Below are positions 4,957-6,903 of a DNA stretch of 6,903 bases, one piece after another. The notes under the pieces were generated by a model that saw only the letters and a program-made list of their open reading frames with translations, ran no database searches and was not told where the DNA came from. This DNA comes from Alphaproteobacteria bacterium (GTDB taxonomy: Bacteria; Pseudomonadota; Alphaproteobacteria; ATCC43930; CGMCC-115725), in the NCBI GenBank assembly GCA_028866355.1, contig JAGWIH010000118.1:1-6903 (forward strand), written 5' to 3'. The translations under genes and the position numbers were made by a program. Every line of letters begins with the position of its first letter. Position 1 is the first letter of the stretch.

Positions 4957-6237
4957 ATGACCGACCGCTACGTCATCGAAGATCGCGCCAAGAACACGTT
5001 CTCGCTGTCGCGCGAGGCGCTGGTCTCGCCGGCCGTGCTCGAAAAAGAACACCGCGCCATCTTCGACACCTGCTGGATCTATGTCGGCCACGCCTCGGAG
5101 CTCGCCAAGCCCGGCGATTTTCGTACGCGGCACGTCGCGGGACGGCCGGTGATTTTCTGCCGCGACAAGACGGGCGCAATTCACGCGTTGTTGAATTCCT
5201 GCCGCCACCGCGGCGCGACGGTGTGCCGCGAACGCGAAGGCAACGCGCGCCAATTCATGTGCATGTACCACGGCTGGACCTATGAAACCGACGGCGCGCT
5301 CAAGGCCGTGCCCGGTCCCGAGGCCTATGGCGCCGCGTTCAATAAACGGAACTTCGGATTGGTCGCCGTGCCGCGGCTTGAGCACTATCGCGATTTTTAT
5401 TTTGCCTGTTTCGATCGCGCGGCGCCGCCGCTCGCCGATTATCTCGCCGGGGCCAAGGAGTATATCGACCTGGTCGTCGACCAATCGCCGTCCGGACGAA
5501 TGGAGATCATAGCCGGCGTCCAGGAATACGACGTCAAAGCGAACTGGAAACTCTTGGTCGAGAACAGCGTCGACGACTATCACCTGCCGACCGTGCACAC
5601 GACCTGGCTCAACTACATGAAGAACGCCGGCGTCAACGTACGGCCGCCGAAAGAGGAAGGCTTGCTGCTACCGTCCAAAGGCTGGGGCAAGGATCTCGGC
5701 AACGGCCATCTCACGACCGACAACGTCAATTTCCGAGGCCGGCCGGTGGCGCGCTGGATCTCGATCTATGGCGACGATGCGAAAGCCGACATCGAAGCGA
5801 TCCGCCGCGAGTTGGTCACACGTCTCGGCGAGGAACGCGCCGCGCGCATCGCCGACACCAATCGCAATCTGGTCGTTTTTCCCAATCTGGCGCTCAACGA
5901 TGGCTCGTCGGTGACCGTGCGCACCTTCTTTCCGACGGCGCCCGATCGCATGCGCGTCACGGCTTGGTGTCTCGGTCCGGCCGAAGAAACGCCGGCGCAG
6001 CGCGCGCGGCGGCTGGATGCGTTCCTTACGTTCTACGGTCCGGGCGGGTTCGCCACGCCCGACGACGTCGCCGCGCTCGAAGCGGTGCAACAGGGGCTGG
6101 CGGCATGGCGCGAGGTCGGCTGGTCCGACATGTCGCGCGGCATGGCGAAATCGGCCGATGCGCAGCTCAACACCGACGAAGGCCACATGCGGGTCTTCTG
6201 GCGCCGGTGGAGCGAGTTGATGGATCGCACCGGATGA
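4957..6237 (+). CDS. Aromatic ring-hydroxylating dioxygenase, alpha (large) subunit
   Basis: A 426-aa Rieske non-heme iron oxygenase large subunit of normal length. Such enzymes add both atoms of O2 to an aromatic ring to give a cis-dihydrodiol, using electrons delivered by a reductase, with or without a ferredoxin. The N-terminal Rieske domain (about 40-150) has C82-R-H84 and C102-M-Y-H105 as [2Fe-2S] ligands. The catalytic domain has ENSVDDYHLPTVH, giving iron ligands His209 and His214 and the bridging Asp206. The third ligand is likely Asp369 or Asp370 in GFATPDD. All key residues are present, so the enzyme looks functional. The ATG at 4957 (MTDRYVIEDR) is preferred over an in-frame ATG at 4897 because the latter precedes the promoter. 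The stop overlaps the beta start by 4 nt. The substrate is not evident; benzoate-, cumate- and biphenyl-type families share these motifs. Confidence 0.93.
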   Translation: MTDRYVIEDRAKNTFSLSREALVSPAVLEKEHRAIFDTCWIYVGHASELAKPGDFRTRHVAGRPVIFCRDKTGAIHALLNSCRHRGATVCREREGNARQFMCMYHGWTYETDGALKAVPGPEAYGAAFNKRNFGLVAVPRLEHYRDFYFACFDRAAPPLADYLAGAKEYIDLVVDQSPSGRMEIIAGVQEYDVKANWKLLVENSVDDYHLPTVHTTWLNYMKNAGVNVRPPKEEGLLLPSKGWGKDLGNGHLTTDNVNFRGRPVARWISIYGDDAKADIEAIRRELVTRLGEERAARIADTNRNLVVFPNLALNDGSSVTVRTFFPTAPDRMRVTAWCLGPAEETPAQRARRLDAFLTFYGPGGFATPDDVAALEAVQQGLAAWREVGWSDMSRGMAKSADAQLNTDEGHMRVFWRRWSELMDRTG

Positions 6238-6737
6238 GCGACCGGCGCAATACGACGAGCGCGATGCGCGAAGAGGTCGAAGAATTCCTCTATCGCGAGG
6301 CGGCGTTGCTCGATGCTTGGCAGCTCGACGAATGGCTCGCGCTGACGACCGCGGATTGCGGCTATTACGTACCGCCCAACGACAAGCCCGATGCCGACCA
6401 CCGGACGACGTTGTTCACTGTCGCCGACGACCACGCGCGGCTGGTCGAGCGCGTCAAACGCCTCAAGGATCCGAGCGCGCACGCCGAATACCCGCCGTCG
6501 CGCACGCGCCGGCTGATCTCGAACGTGCGCGTGACCGGCCACGACGGCGATACGATCGAAGCCGCCGCCAATTTCGTGGTTTATCGCTTCCGTCGCGGCG
6601 ACGACCGGCGCGAGTACGTCGGGCATTACCGCTTCAAGCTGCGGCGTGAGAACGGCGCCCTCAAGATCGCCGAACGCCGGGCGACCCTCGACGGCGAAGA
6701 GCTTGGCGCCCTCGGCGCGGTGAGCTTCATTCTGTAG
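6234..6737 (+). CDS. Aromatic ring-hydroxylating dioxygenase, beta (small) subunit
   Basis: A 167-aa protein of the ring-hydroxylating beta-subunit family (NTF2-like fold, usually 155-195 aa). It has a mainly structural role, packing with alpha subunits, typically as alpha3-beta3. Family blocks seen are EFLYREAALLDAWQLDEWLAL (17-37), SRTRRLISNVRV (89-100) and the C-terminal strand region YVGHYRFKLRRENGALKIAERRATLD (128-153). The ATG at 6234 overlaps the alpha stop in ATGA, so translation is coupled and the two proteins should be made in matched amounts. An in-frame ATG at 6264 would shorten the N-terminus by ten residues and is less likely given the overlap. No ferredoxin or reductase gene follows before the right edge. 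Confidence 0.92.
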   Translation: MSDRRNTTSAMREEVEEFLYREAALLDAWQLDEWLALTTADCGYYVPPNDKPDADHRTTLFTVADDHARLVERVKRLKDPSAHAEYPPSRTRRLISNVRVTGHDGDTIEAAANFVVYRFRRGDDRREYVGHYRFKLRRENGALKIAERRATLDGEELGALGAVSFIL

Positions 6738-6759
6738 CCTCTCGCGTCATTAAGTCCCT

Positions 6760-6787
6760 GCGCCATCAGCGGTTTTGCCGCTTGCGC
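6760..6787 (+). terminator. Weak hairpin after the dioxygenase operon
   Basis: AGCGG-ttttg-CCGCT (6768-6782) forms a 5-bp stem, extended by GCGC (6760-6763) pairing with GCGC (6784-6787) across an uneven internal loop. It lies 22 nt after the beta stop. There is no T-run after the stem, so it is not a classical intrinsic terminator. It may only slow read-through or protect the 3' end. Confidence 0.25.
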
Positions 6788-6809
6788 CGCCGCGTTCTTG
6801 CTGTATATT
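6782..6809 (+). promoter_or_regulatory. Candidate promoter of the gene beyond the right edge
   Basis: TTGCGC (6782-6787, three of six -35 positions) and TATATT (6804-6809, five of six -10 positions) are 16 nt apart. A start near 6816 would give a leader of more than 85 nt that contains the tandem repeat, the long hairpin and the final Shine-Dalgarno site. Confidence 0.4.
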
Positions 6810-6820
6810 CCGCGGCCTCC

Positions 6821-6838
6821 TTGCCGGCTTTGCCGGCT
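6821..6838 (+). repeat. Tandem 9-bp repeat TTGCCGGCT
   Basis: Two exact adjacent copies (6821-6829 and 6830-6838). Because GCCGGC is self-complementary, the pair can also fold as a 6-bp stem with a TTT loop (6823-6837). It lies early in the predicted leader. Confidence 0.6.
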
Positions 6839-6839
6839 A

Positions 6840-6881
6840 GGCCCGGGCGGCTGATGCTCGATCCTCGACCAGCGCCGGGCC
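6840..6881 (+). promoter_or_regulatory. Long imperfect hairpin in the leader of the next gene
   Basis: GGCCCGG (6840-6846) pairs with CCGGGCC (6875-6881). The stem continues inward as CG (6848-6849) with CG (6873-6874) and CTG (6851-6853) with CAG (6870-6872), with bulged G at 6847 and 6850. The loop holds a further TCGA-tcc-TCGA dyad (6858-6868). There is no T-run after it; instead AGGGAG follows 12 nt later. This is the layout of an mRNA leader that could control translation. A role as an S6:S18-binding leader is possible if the next gene is rpsF, but this is inference. Confidence 0.45.
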
Positions 6882-6886
6882 GTTAA
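6854..6886 (+). other. Possible 10-codon leader ORF
   Basis: An ATG at 6854 opens MLDPRPAPGR and ends at TAA 6884-6886, 7 nt before the AGGGAG site. The ATG sits in the loop of the hairpin. There is no convincing ribosome binding site in front of it (only GGGCGG nearby). With so few codons it may be chance. Confidence 0.15.
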
Positions 6887-6893
6887 CAGCCAT

Positions 6894-6899
6894 AGGGAG
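6894..6899 (+). promoter_or_regulatory. Ribosome binding site of a gene starting just outside
   Basis: AGGGAG lies 4 nt before the window end. The TTG at 6901-6903 is too close to serve as start, so a start codon is expected within the next few bases beyond the window. By conserved alphaproteobacterial gene order next to fabD, rpsF (ribosomal protein S6) is the most likely gene; this is not visible here. Confidence 0.5.
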
Positions 6900-6903
6900 C
6901 TTG

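Noticed and set aside
4810..5598. Minus-strand extension of the small lipoprotein frame to 357 codons
   Set aside because: The added part is antisense to the dioxygenase alpha gene. The signal peptide and the strong ribosome binding site place the start at 4809.
5668..6186. Minus-strand open frame of 172 codons inside the dioxygenase alpha gene
   Set aside because: It is antisense to conserved coding sequence, with no motif and no start signal.
6760..6787. Classical rho-independent terminator after the dioxygenase operon
   Set aside because: A hairpin exists but no T-run follows, so it is kept only as a low-confidence structure.
1..6903. Mobile element, CRISPR array, tRNA or phage gene
   Set aside because: No terminal inverted repeats with a transposase, no regularly spaced repeats, no tRNA-like cloverleaf and no integrase or phage protein was seen on either strand.

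Overview
The window is GC-rich chromosomal DNA that reads as an alphaproteobacterium. Evidence for this is the type II fatty-acid synthesis order fabD-fabG-acpP-fabF followed by mltG and yicC, together with the protein sequences themselves. The exact genus cannot be fixed from the sequence. I see no tRNA, rRNA, CRISPR array, insertion sequence or integrase.

Minus strand, read from about 4850 down to 1: a small putative lipoprotein of 94 aa, fabD (malonyl-CoA:ACP transacylase), fabG (3-oxoacyl-ACP reductase), acpP (acyl carrier protein), fabF (3-oxoacyl-ACP synthase II), mltG (endolytic murein transglycosylase), and the first 28 codons of yicC, which leaves the window at base 1. Gaps are short (12, 17, 10 and 1 nt) except for 157 nt before acpP and 67 nt before yicC. 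Both of these longer gaps hold promoter-like sequences. FabD loads malonyl groups onto AcpP, FabF condenses them onto growing chains, and FabG carries out the first reduction. MltG acts on nascent peptidoglycan, so the run joins membrane-lipid and wall synthesis.

Plus strand, 4957-6737: the alpha and beta subunits of a Rieske-type aromatic ring-hydroxylating dioxygenase. They overlap by the ATGA arrangement and are transcribed divergently from the fab run across a 147-nt region with an extended -10 promoter. No ferredoxin or reductase gene lies in the window, and the substrate cannot be named.

From 6738 to the end there is no sizeable gene. This stretch holds a weak hairpin, a promoter-like pair, a tandem 9-bp repeat, a long imperfect hairpin and a Shine-Dalgarno sequence just before the edge. 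It looks like the structured mRNA leader of a gene starting just outside. In several alphaproteobacteria the ribosomal operon rpsF-rpsR-rplI lies next to fabD, so rpsF is my best guess for that gene. If so, the dioxygenase pair is an accessory insertion between two core operons.

Most of the window is ordinary core metabolism. The points most worth checking are the dioxygenase pair and its missing electron-transfer partners, the structured leader at the right edge, the Asn-to-Asp change in the FabG catalytic tetrad, and the operator-like palindromes upstream of acpP.
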